DNA of 64,000 nucleotides from Sphingomonas sp. BK345 (GCF_014193845.1 NZ_JACHZX010000005.1:1-64000); one strand, 5' to 3'. Shown: positions 49,729-59,357, counted from the first letter of the stretch. The notes: a model not told the origin generated them from the letters alone. Made by a program: numbers and translations.

Positions 49729-52196
49729 GCCAGCGTCAACCCGCCCGCGCGCAGCGGCTCGGCGCCCTGCAGGAAGTAGCGTCGCGCCACCGCGTCGGAC
49801 AGCCGCCCGAGCCGTTGCTCGATCGCGAGCAGCAGTTCGCCGGTCAGCGTCGCGGCCTGCTCGGGCGCGACCATCGCGTAGAGCTCGGTCGCCTCGATCT
49901 GCTGTGCCTCGGCCATGCCGTCGTCCTGCAGCACCGGCAGGCGGGCGAGATGGTCGCGGATCGCCTCGACCTGAAACATCAGCGCGCGGGGGTTGCCGGG
50001 ATCGAGCACGACCAGGTCGAGCACGGGCACACGCGCGATCCCGGTGAGATAGCGCTGGCGGTAGCTGATCTGGCTGTCGCCGAGGTCGAGCAGCGTTGAG
50101 AGATCGTCGAGCGAGGCGCCGGTCGCGCCGAACACGCGCGCGGCGCGCGCGATCGCCTGCGCGCGCTCGATGCGGCGGCCGAGGTCGTGGAAGCGCCACG
50201 CCGCGGTCCGACCCATATGCTCGGCCGAGAGCCCAGCGATGGCGGCGTAGCGGCGCTGGAGCGAGCCGGCGCGGTCGAGCAGCCCGCGGTGGGTAGGGAA
50301 GGGCGCGTCGAGCAGCCGGATCATGTCGGCGGACAGCCGGTCACGCGAGCCGCCCGCGATCCGCTGCGCGTGCGCGTTGATCGCGGCGACCGACTGCCAG
50401 CCGTCGGCGCGCGCCTCCATCGCGGTGCGCGCGAAATGGGTGAGGTCGGCGCGGCGCAGCGACGGTGGCGAAGGCGCGGCGCCCGCACCGACCAGCTCGT
50501 TGACCAACTTGCCGACCGTCGCGGTGCCGAGCGCGGCGCCGGCGTCGGCGTCGATCGAGTTGCCCAGCATCACGCGGATCACCGCGAGCATCGCCTCGCC
50601 GCGCTCGAGGTAGCGGCCGAGCCAGAAGAAATTGTCCGCGACTCGGCTCGGCAATGTGCCCGGGTTGCGGCGGACGTGGAGCGTGTCGACCGCGGGCAGC
50701 AGCGACACGGGCGCGACCGGATCGCGGCCGTGGACGCAGACGTCGGCGGACCAGCTGCCCTCGCCCATCACCGCCGCGCGCGGGTCCGGGTGGGCGCCGA
50801 TGCGTGCGAAGCCGCCGGGCATCACCTGCCAGCACCCGTCGCGGTCGCGTGCGGCGAAGACCCGCAGCGTGAAGGGGCGCGGCTCCATCCGGTCCGCGAT
50901 CACGACGGGCATGGTCGAGAGGCGGACGATCTCCTGCCCGACATAGTCCTGCGGTCGCGCCGCCATCGCCTCCAGTAGCGCGGCCCGCTGCGCCTCGGAC
51001 AGGTCGGCACCCGCCACCGGCGCCTCTCCGGGCAGGCCGAGCGTGCGCGCGCCGAACGCGGAGGAGAGCAGCAGCGAGGGCAGCTCGGCGGCGACATGCT
51101 GCGCCTCGCGCGGCTGGCCGCACCACCAAGTGGCGATGTTGGGCAGGATCAGGTCCGCACCGGTGAGCCGAGTGGCGAGCTGGGGCAGGAAGGCGCCGAA
51201 GGCGGCGCTCTCCAGCACCCCCGCGCCGGGCGCGTTGGCGAGCACGACATTGCCCGCGCCCCAGGCGTCGATCAGGCCGGGCACGCCGATGCGCGAGTGC
51301 GAGTCGAAGGCCAGCGGGTCGAGCAGCCGCGGGTCGAGCCGCCGCCACAAAGCGTCGACCCGCTTGAGCCCGCCGATCGTGCGCACGTACAGCCGGTCCT
51401 CGAGCGCGGCGAGGTCGTCGCCTTCCACCAGCAGCAACCCCAGGTAGCGCGCGAGATGCGCCTGCTCGGGATAGCTGGGATTGTAGCGGCCGGGGGTGAG
51501 CAGCCCGATCCGCGGGTCGCTGCGTCGGCACGCGGCGGCGAGCCCGTCGCGGAAGGCGGCGAAGAAGGGGGCGTGGCGGCGCACGTTGAGCCGGCCCTGC
51601 AATCCGCCGAGCGTGCGGCTCACCGCCAGCCGGTTCTCCAGCGCATAGCCCGCGCCGGTGGGTGCGCGCAGCTGGTCGGCCAGCACGCGCCACTCGCCCG
51701 AGGGCCCACGCCCGAGATCGACCGCGACGAAGCGGAGGTGGTAGCCGCCCGGCGGCGTCAGGCCGACCAGCGGGCGGAGGAAATAGGGGCTGCCGGTGAC
51801 GAGCGTGGCGGGCAGGTGGCCGCGCTCGACCAGCTGCGCCGCGCCGTACAGGTCCTGGAGGATCGTCTCGAACAGATCGGCGCGCTGGGCGACGCCGCGC
51901 TCGATACGCGCCCATTCGTCCGCCTCGATCAGCAGCGGGATCGGGCTGACCGGCCAGGGCCGCTCGCTGTCCTCGCCGATGATGCGGAAGCCGGTGCCGA
52001 TGTCGGCGGCGTGGCGCTGCACCCGCTCGCGCGCGTGGCCGAGGTCGTCGCCCGCAACGGCGGCGAGTTCCTCGAGCATCGCCAGCGCTGCAGCGGCGTC
52101 GCCCGCACGCATCGCATCGTCGGCGGCGCCGCCGTAATCATCGAGCCAGCGGCGGGCGTTCGTCCCGGCATCGAACAGGGCAGGCTGGGTCGCCAC
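49725..52196 (-). CDS. Circularly permuted ATP-grasp fused to alpha-E domain
   Basis: An 823-residue fusion. The first part (about 80-480) is the circularly permuted type 2 ATP-grasp, with DLYGAAQLVERGHLPATLVT, LGRGPSGEWRVLADQLRAPTG and GYALENRLAVSRTL. The C-terminal part (about 505-815) is the helical alpha-E domain, starting NFFWLGRYLERGEAMLAVIR and with a QISYRQRYLTG stretch. Usually these are two adjacent genes; here they are one. ATP-grasp enzymes of this type are predicted amidoligases that join amino acids or peptides, and alpha-E is of unknown role. It is coupled to the transglutaminase-like gene by a 4-base overlap. The product is unknown. Confidence 0.9.
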   Translation of the reverse strand: MATQPALFDAGTNARRWLDDYGGAADDAMRAGDAAAALAMLEELAAVAGDDLGHARERVQRHAADIGTGFRIIGEDSERPWPVSPIPLLIEADEWARIERGVAQRADLFETILQDLYGAAQLVERGHLPATLVTGSPYFLRPLVGLTPPGGYHLRFVAVDLGRGPSGEWRVLADQLRAPTGAGYALENRLAVSRTLGGLQGRLNVRRHAPFFAAFRDGLAAACRRSDPRIGLLTPGRYNPSYPEQAHLARYLGLLLVEGDDLAALEDRLYVRTIGGLKRVDALWRRLDPRLLDPLAFDSHSRIGVPGLIDAWGAGNVVLANAPGAGVLESAAFGAFLPQLATRLTGADLILPNIATWWCGQPREAQHVAAELPSLLLSSAFGARTLGLPGEAPVAGADLSEAQRAALLEAMAARPQDYVGQEIVRLSTMPVVIADRMEPRPFTLRVFAARDRDGCWQVMPGGFARIGAHPDPRAAVMGEGSWSADVCVHGRDPVAPVSLLPAVDTLHVRRNPGTLPSRVADNFFWLGRYLERGEAMLAVIRVMLGNSIDADAGAALGTATVGKLVNELVGAGAAPSPPSLRRADLTHFARTAMEARADGWQSVAAINAHAQRIAGGSRDRLSADMIRLLDAPFPTHRGLLDRAGSLQRRYAAIAGLSAEHMGRTAAWRFHDLGRRIERAQAIARAARVFGATGASLDDLSTLLDLGDSQISYRQRYLTGIARVPVLDLVVLDPGNPRALMFQVEAIRDHLARLPVLQDDGMAEAQQIEATELYAMVAPEQAATLTGELLLAIEQRLGRLSDAVARRYFLQGAEPLRAGGLTLA

Positions 52197-52269
52197 TCGG
52201 TCCTCCGTGCGCGGGCGGGGACGACCCTAGGCGATGCCGCGGTGCAGTGCAAAGCCGCGGCGCAATGTT

Positions 52270-52944
52270 TCAGCGCGCCACCGGCGGGGCGGGGAAGGCG
52301 AGCACCGCGCCGGTATAGCGCTCAACCACCGCGCTGATCGGCGCGCCGTCGGGGAGCAGCAGCACGGCACGATTCTCGATCACCGTGTCGGCGACGTCGA
52401 TCTCGGCGCGGTGCGGCCAGCGCCAGGAGGGTAGCGTTTCCCAGCGCCGCGGTAGCGGCGACCACAGGTGCTGGCTCGTCAGCGTGTAGCGGCGGAAATG
52501 GAGCGGCTGTGCGGCACGGCCGAACGGCGTATCGCTGGTGTCGAGCTGGCGGTTGATGTCGGGCGTGAGCCGCGCCGGAACGTACCAATTGTCCGCGTCG
52601 GACAGGACGTGCTGCCCGCAGCGCAGCCGGACGTGGCGGTAGCCGACCCGCTCGGTGGCGGAGACCTTGAGCAGGGTGCGGACCTCGGGCGGGGCGGGGC
52701 GCTCGTCGCCGCGGATCCGCTCGGCCTTGATCTTGGGGTCGGCGGCCATCTGATGCTCGGCGCACCAGCCGTCGAGCACCAGAGTCGCGCTCTCGCTGGA
52801 CGCGAGCCGCTCGCTCAGTGCGTGGAGCGCTGCGTCGGCGGCGAGCCGCCCCTGCACCGTGCCGACCCAGGAGGGAGGGAGCGTCGTCGCGGCCGCTGGC
52901 GCGACGGCGGACGGGAGGAGGGCGAGGCTGAGCGGGTGGTACAT
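52270..52944 (-). CDS. Exported hypothetical protein with possible chorismate-lyase/UTRA-like fold
   Basis: A 224-residue protein with a short signal peptide (MYHPLSLALLPSAVAPAAAT). The central block GYRHVRLRCGQHVLSDADNW, then PARLTPDINRQLDTSDTPFG, and LHFRRYTLTS resemble the pattern of UbiC/UTRA-like folds: a strand with a buried charged residue, then the long loop before W-Y-V-P. No catalytic Glu or Arg set can be assigned with confidence. It lies 73 bases upstream of the ATP-grasp gene in the same direction, so it may be co-transcribed. Function unknown. Confidence 0.7.
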   Translation of the reverse strand: MYHPLSLALLPSAVAPAAATTLPPSWVGTVQGRLAADAALHALSERLASSESATLVLDGWCAEHQMAADPKIKAERIRGDERPAPPEVRTLLKVSATERVGYRHVRLRCGQHVLSDADNWYVPARLTPDINRQLDTSDTPFGRAAQPLHFRRYTLTSQHLWSPLPRRWETLPSWRWPHRAEIDVADTVIENRAVLLLPDGAPISAVVERYTGAVLAFPAPPVAR

Positions 52945-52994
52945 GAGACCACTATAACGTGATCCGACCGCGCGAGCTCGCTGTGGCCCCAGAT

Positions 52995-53124
52995 CCTCCC
53001 CGGCACGGGGAGGGGGACCATGCGCAGCATGGTGGAGGGGGGGCGCCGCGAATGCTGCGCTGCGTGGAGAGCCCCCTCCACCACTCGCCTACGGCGAGCT
53101 GTCCCCTCCCCGCTAGCGGGGAGG
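52995..53124. repeat. Composite REP-like palindromic element
   Basis: A 130-base block made of nested hairpins: cctccccg-gca-cggggagg (52995-53013), accatgc-gca-gcatggt (53017-53033), tcgcc-tac-ggcga (53086-53098) and cctccccgctagcggggagg (53105-53124). A longer outer pairing joins tggtggaggggg (53030-53041) with ccccctccacca (53072-53083). The same motif set is familiar from intergenic repeats of sphingomonads. It sits between the exported protein gene and the end of ligD. Confidence 0.75.
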
Positions 53125-53159
53125 AGCTGCGACCATGGGAGCGGTCCCGCTCTCACCTC

Positions 53160-55652
53160 TCACACCTCGGGCAGCGCCTGGTCCGCCACGCCCCAGCCCT
53201 TGAGCGAGCGGCCGTTGGCGCGCGCGATCAGCTCGGCCGCATCGCCGACGTGCCAGCGCGCCGCGGTGTCGAGGTCGCGCAGCTCGGTCCAGGACACCGG
53301 CGCGGCCACCGGTGCGCCGGCGCGCGCGCGCGCGGCATAGGGCATGATCGCCGTCGCGCCGCGCTGATTGCGCAGATAGTCGATGAAGATCCGGCCCTTG
53401 CGCTTGGCCTTGCTCATGTTCGCGACGAAGTGTTCGGGCTCGGCCTGCGCCAGCGCGCGCGCGAACCGCTCGGCGAAGTCGCGCACCGCCGGCCATTCCG
53501 CCGACGGCGTCAGCGGCACCACGACATGGACGCCCTTGCCGCCCGACAGCAGCGGGAAGCTCGTCAGGCCCAGCTCGGCGAGCTGCTCCTTGAGATGCTC
53601 GGCGGCGCGCTTCGTGGCGGCGAAGTCGAGATCCTCGTCGGGGTCGAGGTCGAACACCATGCGATCGGGCCGTTCCAACGCTGTCACGGTCGAGCCCCAG
53701 CCGTGGAACTCGATCGTTCCCATCTGGACGCAGGCGACGAGGCCGTCCGCCGAGTCGACGTAGAGGTAGTTCTCGGTCGAGCCGTCCTTCTCGCGGATCG
53801 GCACCTGGTGCACGGTGTCGCCGAACGAGCCGGCGTCGTGCTTCTGGAAGAAGCAGTGTTTGGCGCGCCCCTGCGGGCAGCGCACCAGGCTGATGGGGCG
53901 GTGTCCGACCCAGGGCAGCATGATCCCGGCGACCGCAAGATAATGATCCGCGAGGTCGCCCTTGGTCACCTCGCTCTCGGGGAAGATGAGGCGGTCGCGG
54001 CTCGACACCTTGATCGAGCTGGTCGGCGCCGCGGCGGCCTTCGGCGCGGGTGCGGGCCGCTCCACCACCACCTCCGCGGCGCTCTTGTCGCCGCGCAGGC
54101 CGAGGAAGCTGGGGTGGCGCAGCACGCCCTCGGGCGTGGTCTCGGTGAAGGCGATCTCGGCCACGAGCTTCGGGCTGACCCAGCGCGCGCCGCGTACCGC
54201 CGCGCGCGGCGCCGCGACCGTGGGCGTCTTGCGCTCGAGCTTCTCCAGCTTGGCGGTCAGCTCCTCGATCAGCGCGCCCGAGAAGCCGGTGCCGACCTTG
54301 CCGGCGTAGCGCAGTTCGCCGCTCTCGTTGACGCCGAGCAGCAGCGAGCGAAAGCCGCGGCGCTTGTCCGACGGTGTCCAGCCGACCACGACGAACTCCT
54401 GCCGGCGCGTACATTTCACCTTGAGCCACGCCTGGGTGCGCTTGCCGCGATAGGGCGCGTCGGCCTTCTTCGAGACCACGCCCTCGAAGCCCTCGCGGCA
54501 CATGGTCTCGAACAGTTGCTCGCCGGCGCCGATGACGTGCTCGGCGAATTGGAGCCGCTCCTCGCCGACACCCACCAGCGCGCGCAGCTGCTCCTTGCGC
54601 TGGACGTTGGCGAGCCCGCGCAGGTCCTCGCCGTCCTGCTCGAGCAGGTCGAAGGCGAAGAGCGTCATCGCGCCGCCCCCGCTGATCGCGTCCTTGAGCG
54701 TCGAGAAATCGGGACGCCCATCCTTGAAGGCGACGATCTCGCCGTCGATCAGCGCGCTGCCGACCGGGAGCGCGGCGGCGGCCGAGGCGATGCCGGCGAA
54801 CTTGTCGGTCCAGTCGAGGCCGTTGCGCGTGTAGACCTTGGCCTGCGCATCGGCGACCGCGACGAGCGCGCGATAGCCGTCGTACTTCACCTCGTGGATC
54901 CAGTCGCTGCCGCTCGGCACCGCGTCGACCAAGGTGCAGAGCTGCGGCGGCTCATAGGCGGGCAGGGCGGCTTTGCGCGCGCGGCTGGCGGGCTTGGCCT
55001 TGGCTCTGACAGGCTTCGCTCTCGTCGCGGCGGCCTCCTCGTGCGGCGGCGCACTCTCGGCGATCTCCTGCATCGCGCGGCCGGTGGCGACGCTGGTCAG
55101 CGCGGTCTCGACCAACGTGTCGGTGCCGCCGGCGTAGGCATCGTCGATCTTGCGCAGCAACCAGTTCTCGTTCTTTTCCTTCCCGCGCGGGCGCAATCGG
55201 ATGAGCAGCCACTCGCCCCTCATCCGCTCGCCGTCGAGCACGAAATGGAGGTGGCCCTTGTCGAGGTCGCGCGCGCTCTTGCCCGCGATCGGCGACCAGG
55301 TGCCGCGGTCCCACAGCATCACCGTGCCGCCGCCATATTCGCCCTTGGGAATTGTCCCCTCGAACTTCGCATAGGAGAGCGGATGATCCTCGGTGCGCAC
55401 CGCCAGCCGTTTCTCGTTCGGATCGAGGCTGGGGCCGCGCGTCACCGCCCAGCTCTTGAGCACGCCGTCTATCTCGAGCCGGAAATCCCAGTGCAGGCGC
55501 GTGGCGTCGTGCTTCTGCACCATGAAGCTGTTGCCGTTGCCGGGTGCGAGCGTGCCGGCGGGCTCGGCGGTGCGGCTGAAGTCGCGCTTGGCGTTGTAGC
55601 GCGCGAGCGGGTCGGTGGGGGACGGCTTTTCCTCGCCCTTCTTCCTCGTCAC
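53160..55652 (-). CDS. ligD: ATP-dependent DNA ligase D (PE-LIG-POL order)
   Basis: About 830 residues with all three modules of bacterial NHEJ ligase. The phosphoesterase domain is at about 15-190 (FMVQKHDATRLHWDFRLEID). The ligase has its lysine nucleophile K256 in HEVKYDGYRA. The polymerase/primase domain is at about 540-825, with FDLDPDEDLDF near 666 (metal-binding Asp pair) and a GGKGVHVVVPLTP motif. The start is GTG at 55652, with GAGG 10 bases upstream; TTG at 55661 is an alternative. The order is that of Pseudomonas, not Mycobacterium. The adjacent ku gene on the same strand makes a complete two-component end-joining system. Confidence 0.93.
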   Translation of the reverse strand: MTRKKGEEKPSPTDPLARYNAKRDFSRTAEPAGTLAPGNGNSFMVQKHDATRLHWDFRLEIDGVLKSWAVTRGPSLDPNEKRLAVRTEDHPLSYAKFEGTIPKGEYGGGTVMLWDRGTWSPIAGKSARDLDKGHLHFVLDGERMRGEWLLIRLRPRGKEKNENWLLRKIDDAYAGGTDTLVETALTSVATGRAMQEIAESAPPHEEAAATRAKPVRAKAKPASRARKAALPAYEPPQLCTLVDAVPSGSDWIHEVKYDGYRALVAVADAQAKVYTRNGLDWTDKFAGIASAAAALPVGSALIDGEIVAFKDGRPDFSTLKDAISGGGAMTLFAFDLLEQDGEDLRGLANVQRKEQLRALVGVGEERLQFAEHVIGAGEQLFETMCREGFEGVVSKKADAPYRGKRTQAWLKVKCTRRQEFVVVGWTPSDKRRGFRSLLLGVNESGELRYAGKVGTGFSGALIEELTAKLEKLERKTPTVAAPRAAVRGARWVSPKLVAEIAFTETTPEGVLRHPSFLGLRGDKSAAEVVVERPAPAPKAAAAPTSSIKVSSRDRLIFPESEVTKGDLADHYLAVAGIMLPWVGHRPISLVRCPQGRAKHCFFQKHDAGSFGDTVHQVPIREKDGSTENYLYVDSADGLVACVQMGTIEFHGWGSTVTALERPDRMVFDLDPDEDLDFAATKRAAEHLKEQLAELGLTSFPLLSGGKGVHVVVPLTPSAEWPAVRDFAERFARALAQAEPEHFVANMSKAKRKGRIFIDYLRNQRGATAIMPYAARARAGAPVAAPVSWTELRDLDTAARWHVGDAAELIARANGRSLKGWGVADQALPEV

Positions 55653-55709
55653 GCGACCCAATCCTCAAGTGGGTGGCTGCTGCGATAAGCAATCGCCTCA
55701 TCAACTGGC

Positions 55710-55803
55710 GTCATCCCGGACTTGTTCCGGGATCCACCGTGCCGCGTACTCAGGCGGTGTTGCTCGCGCGGACGAGTGGATCCCGGACCAGGTCCGGGAT
55801 GAC
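55710..55803. repeat. Large nested inverted repeat between ku and ligD
   Basis: The outer arms gtcatcccgga (55710-55720) and tccgggatgac (55793-55803) pair perfectly, as do the inner arms tccgggatccac (55726-55737) and gtggatcccgga (55776-55787). This folds nearly the whole 160-base ku-ligD spacer into a long cruciform. It has the form of the ATCCCGGA-type repeats found between genes in many alphaproteobacteria. It lacks a T-run. Confidence 0.8.
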
Positions 55804-55821
55804 GGAGGAGGAGAATGACAC

Positions 55822-56727
55822 TCACGCGCTCTTCTTCGCGGCCGGCTTCCTAGCCGCGGGCTTCTTCGCTGGCGCGCGCTTCGTCGCCGGCTTGGCCGCG
55901 GTTTTGCCAGCGCCCGCGTTCTCGTTGGCAGCGCCCCGCGACCCCTCCATCGACTTCTTCAGCGCCGCCATCAGGTCGACCACGTTCGAGCCCGAGCGCC
56001 CGCCACCCTCGTCCTTGTCCTCGATGATCTTGCGCCCGTGCGCCTTGCGCTTGCGCTCGATCAGCCCGCGCAGCGCGTCGACGTAGCGGTCGTGGAACTC
56101 CTGCGGGTCGAACGCGCCGCTCTTCTTCTCGATCAGCGCCTCGGCCAGATCGAGCAGCTCGGGGTCGGGCTTCTCGTCGGGGATGTCGCGGAAATAGCCC
56201 TGTGCCTTGTTGACCTCGTCGGCGTAGCGCAGCGTCTCCAGCACCATGCCGCGCCCGCACGGCTTCAGGCTGACGACGTACTCGCGCCCGCGCATCGCCA
56301 ATTGCCCGAGACCGACCTTCTTGGTCCGCCGCAGCGCCTCGCGCAGCACGATGAACGCCTCCTCGGCGAGATCGTCGGCGGGGACGACGAAATAGGGCTT
56401 CTCATAATAGAGCACGTCGATGTCGCTGGCGTCGACAAACTGGGTAAGCTCCAGCGTCTTCTTTGACTCGAGCTTGACCGCGTCGATCTCGTCCTGCTCG
56501 AGCAGGACATATTCGCCCTTTTCGACTTCGAAGCCCTTGACGATCTCGTCGGTGTCGACCGGGCCCATGCCCGGCACCACCTTCTCATACTTGATCCGCT
56601 TGCCCGAGGGTTCGTGGATCTGGTGGAAGCTGACCTGCGCGCCCGACTTGGTCGCCGAGTAGATCTCCACCGGGATCGACACCAGCGCGAGCCGGATCTG
56701 TCCCTGCCAATATGCCCGCGCGGCCAT
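55822..56727 (-). CDS. ku: Ku family DNA end-binding protein
   Basis: About 301 residues. The N-terminus YWQGQIRLALVSIPVEIYSA starts the Ku core; YEKVVPGMGPVDTDEIVKGF is the beta-barrel region that encircles DNA, and the helical part follows. The C-terminal 45 residues are a Lys/Ala/Pro tail (KRAPAKKPAARKPAAKKSA) typical of bacterial Ku and thought to help DNA binding. The ATG at 56727 is used; an upstream ATG at 56757 adds a short stretch. It acts with LigD in non-homologous end joining. The genes are co-directional, with ku upstream and a palindrome in between. Confidence 0.93.
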   Translation of the reverse strand: MAARAYWQGQIRLALVSIPVEIYSATKSGAQVSFHQIHEPSGKRIKYEKVVPGMGPVDTDEIVKGFEVEKGEYVLLEQDEIDAVKLESKKTLELTQFVDASDIDVLYYEKPYFVVPADDLAEEAFIVLREALRRTKKVGLGQLAMRGREYVVSLKPCGRGMVLETLRYADEVNKAQGYFRDIPDEKPDPELLDLAEALIEKKSGAFDPQEFHDRYVDALRGLIERKRKAHGRKIIEDKDEGGGRSGSNVVDLMAALKKSMEGSRGAANENAGAGKTAAKPATKRAPAKKPAARKPAAKKSA

Positions 56728-56834
56728 GTCGTTTCCCTTGTTCCGGAGGCGATTCAATCATTTGCCGCCAGACGGGTTCCCTCGACGCGGGTCACGCCCG
56801 ATCGGGCGTGGAAATCGCGGCCCTTTTCGCCTAG

Positions 56835-57422
56835 ATGCGCGGCATGGCCGACGATCCGATCGCGCTCTTCGACCGCTGGCTCGCCGAGGCGGAACAGAGC
56901 GAACCCAACGACCCCAACGCGATGGCGCTCGCCACCGCGGATGCCCGCGGACGTCCGTCAGCGCGCATGGTGCTGCTCAAGGGGCACGGCCCCGATGGCT
57001 TCGTGTTCTACACCAACCGCGGCAGCCGCAAGGCGGAGGAGGTCGGCGCCAACGCCCAGGCCTCGCTGCTCTTCCACTGGAAGTCGCTGCGCCGTCAGGT
57101 GCGCGTCACCGGCAGCGTAACTCGCGTCAGCGACGCCGAGAGCGACGCGTATTTCGCCTCGCGCGGTCGCGACTCGCAGCTCGGCGCCTGGGCCTCGGAC
57201 CAGTCGCGCCCGCTCGACTCGCGCGCTACCTTCGAGGCGCGCGTCGAGGCGATGCGCGAGCGATTCGACGGGCAGGACGTGCCGCGCCCGCCGTTCTGGG
57301 GCGGCTATCGCGTCGCCGCCGAGGAGATCGAGTTCTGGCAGGACCGCGCGCACCGGCTGCACGAGCGGCGCCTGTTCACCCGCGCGGGTGACGGCTGGAA
57401 CGAGGGGCTGCTGTTCCCATGA
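56835..57422 (+). CDS. pdxH: Pyridoxamine/pyridoxine 5'-phosphate oxidase
   Basis: A 195-residue FMN-dependent oxidase. [20 protein letters not shown] and [20 protein letters not shown] are the FMN-binding core; [20 protein letters not shown] and [14 protein letters not shown] follow. The C-terminal [20 protein letters not shown] and [10 protein letters not shown] are the PNPOx dimerisation signature. It makes pyridoxal 5'-phosphate in the cytoplasm. ATG 56835 or ATG 56844 may start it; neither has a strong ribosome site. It overlaps the CDF gene by 4 bases (ATGA) and is divergent from ku. Confidence 0.92.
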   Translation: MRGMADDPIALFDRWLAEAEQSEPNDPNAMALATADARGRPSARMVLLKGHGPDGFVFYTNRGSRKAEEVGANAQASLLFHWKSLRRQVRVTGSVTRVSDAESDAYFASRGRDSQLGAWASDQSRPLDSRATFEARVEAMRERFDGQDVPRPPFWGGYRVAAEEIEFWQDRAHRLHERRLFTRAGDGWNEGLLFP

Positions 57423-58372
57423 CCAACGAGGAACGCCGTCGCGCCGTTCCCTTGGCGATGCGCGCCGCGCTCGCCAGCGTGGCGATGGCCAGCTCGCTGC
57501 TGGTGGTGAAGGGCTATGCCGCCTGGCACACCGGCTCGGTCGCGATGCTGGGCAGCTTGGCCGACACCGGGCTCGACCTGCTCGCCAGCCTGGTGACGCT
57601 GTACGGCGTCAAGCTCGCCGCCGAGCCCGCCGACCACGACCATCGCTTCGGTCACGGCAAGGCCGAGGCGCTCGCCGCGCTGTTCCAGGTGGTGCTGATC
57701 ACCGCCTCGGCGATCGGCATCGCGGTGCGCGCGATCCAGCGCTTCTCCGCGCCTGCCGCCAACGAGGACGCGGGGCTGGGCATCGGCGTGTCGGTGCTCG
57801 CCATCCTCGCCACCTTCGCGCTGCTCGCCTATCAGCGCAGCGTGATCCGGCGCACCGGCTCGGTCGCGATCCTCGCGGACAACGTCCATTACCAGTCGGA
57901 CGTGCTGCTCAACGTGGCAGTGATCGCGGCGCTGGTGCTCGACCAATATGTCGGCCTGTCGGGGGCGGACCCGGTGTTCGGCATCGCCATCGCTTTGTGG
58001 CTCGCCTGGGGCGCGTTCCAGGCGTCGAGCCAGGCGATCGACATGCTGATGGACAAGGAATGGCCCGAGGACCAGCGAGCCGCCTTCATGGAGGTGGCCG
58101 CGCGCCAGCCCGGCATCCGCGGCATCCACGATTTCCGCACGCGCCGCGCCGGCAGCCACGATTTCGCGCAGTTCCACATGGAGGTCGATCCGAGCCTCAC
58201 CGTCCGCGACGCGCATGACATCGTCGAGCGGGTGGAGGTGGCGCTGCGCCAGACCTTTCCGCGGGTGGAGACGCTGATCCACCTCGACCCCGAGGGGCAT
58301 GTCGATACCGACAACCCGCTGGTGGAGGCCGACGTCACGCCGCACTGGTTCGGCAAGCGAGTAGGCTATTGA
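57419..58372 (+). CDS. Cation diffusion facilitator (Zn/Fe efflux type)
   Basis: A 317-residue inner-membrane antiporter with six helices and a C-terminal cytoplasmic domain. The transport site is intact: D49 and D53 in [13 protein letters not shown]157 and D161 in DNVHYQSD, matching the FieF site A residues. [18 protein letters not shown] is the family loop after helix 2. Zn2+, Fe2+ or Cd2+ efflux in exchange for H+ is expected. It starts inside the pdxH stop and ends one base into the next start (TGATG), so three genes are tightly coupled. Confidence 0.93.
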   Translation: MTNEERRRAVPLAMRAALASVAMASSLLVVKGYAAWHTGSVAMLGSLADTGLDLLASLVTLYGVKLAAEPADHDHRFGHGKAEALAALFQVVLITASAIGIAVRAIQRFSAPAANEDAGLGIGVSVLAILATFALLAYQRSVIRRTGSVAILADNVHYQSDVLLNVAVIAALVLDQYVGLSGADPVFGIAIALWLAWGAFQASSQAIDMLMDKEWPEDQRAAFMEVAARQPGIRGIHDFRTRRAGSHDFAQFHMEVDPSLTVRDAHDIVERVEVALRQTFPRVETLIHLDPEGHVDTDNPLVEADVTPHWFGKRVGY

Positions 58373-59178
58373 TGCGCATCCCTTTCGCCCAGATCGACGC
58401 CTTCGCCGACGCGGCCTTCGCGGGCAATCCGGCGGCGGTAATGCCGCTGGCGAGCTGGCCCGAGGACAGGCTGCTCCAGCAGATCGCCGAGGAGAACAAT
58501 CTCAGCGAGACCGCCTTCCTCGTCCCCGACGCGAGCGGCGAGAGCGACTTCGAGCTGCGCTGGTTCACCCCCGCCGCGGAGGTGGCGCTGTGCGGCCATG
58601 CCACGCTGGCGAGCGGCCATTTTGTGCTCTCGTCGGATGGTGACCGCGACTCGGTGCGCTTCCGCACGCGGCAGGCGGGCGTGCTCGAGGTCGCGCGCGC
58701 GGACGGCGCGGTGGGCGCGAGCTACGCGATGGCGCTGCCGGCCTGGAAGCCGACGCCACGCGCGCTGCCCGAGATCGTCGCGGCGCTCGGTGTCGACGCG
58801 GTCGAGACCTTGTGGTACGAGAAGGGCTACGCGCTCGTGATCGTCGCCGACGAGGCGGCGGTGCGGGCGGCGGCGCCGGACGGGCGTGCGATCAAGGCGC
58901 TCGGGCCGTTCGTCCATATCGTCGCGGCGCGCGGCGAGACCGCCGACGTGGTCAGCCGGGTCTTCACAGACTATTTCGACATCCCCGAGGACCCGGTGAC
59001 GGGCTCCGCGCACGCGGTGATGGTGCCGTACTGGGCGGAGCGGCTCGGCCGCGACTCGTTCGGCGCGTTCCAGGCGAGCGCGCGGGGTGGGCGCGTGGGC
59101 TGCCGGCTCGACGGCGACCGGGTGATCCTGCGCGGCGATTGCGTGACCGTGATCGAGGGTACGTTCCTCCTCCCCTGA
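58372..59178 (+). CDS. PhzF family isomerase/epimerase-like protein
   Basis: A 268-residue protein of the PhzF/YddE fold (diaminopimelate-epimerase-like). IPFAQIDAFADAAFAGNPAA starts it; E46 in NNLSETAFL is the catalytic acid of the family; LRWFTPAAEVALCGHATLA and DPVTGSAHAVMVPYWAERLG are the hallmark loops. The ATG at 58372 overlaps the CDF stop by one base. Substrate unknown; few family members besides PhzF have a known reaction. Confidence 0.92.
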   Translation: MRIPFAQIDAFADAAFAGNPAAVMPLASWPEDRLLQQIAEENNLSETAFLVPDASGESDFELRWFTPAAEVALCGHATLASGHFVLSSDGDRDSVRFRTRQAGVLEVARADGAVGASYAMALPAWKPTPRALPEIVAALGVDAVETLWYEKGYALVIVADEAAVRAAAPDGRAIKALGPFVHIVAARGETADVVSRVFTDYFDIPEDPVTGSAHAVMVPYWAERLGRDSFGAFQASARGGRVGCRLDGDRVILRGDCVTVIEGTFLLP

Positions 59179-59357
59179 TGTTCGTCCTACAATGAGGGAG
59201 AGGGGCGCCTTCAGGGCGCGATCGTTCTCGTGCGTGCTACGCCGTCTTTCGCCGTCGTGGGTTGGTCGAGGCTTCTACTCACTTGTTTTCCGATCGGAGC
59301 AGTGTAGATTGGCGATGACGGCGCGAGGCGCCGCCTATCTGAAGGGGATCGGAGTTG

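Noticed and set aside
52959..55688. A 909-codon open frame on the plus strand opposite ligD
   Set aside because: No recognisable domain and an Arg/Glu/Gln/His-rich composition; the minus strand encodes LigD with all three modules.
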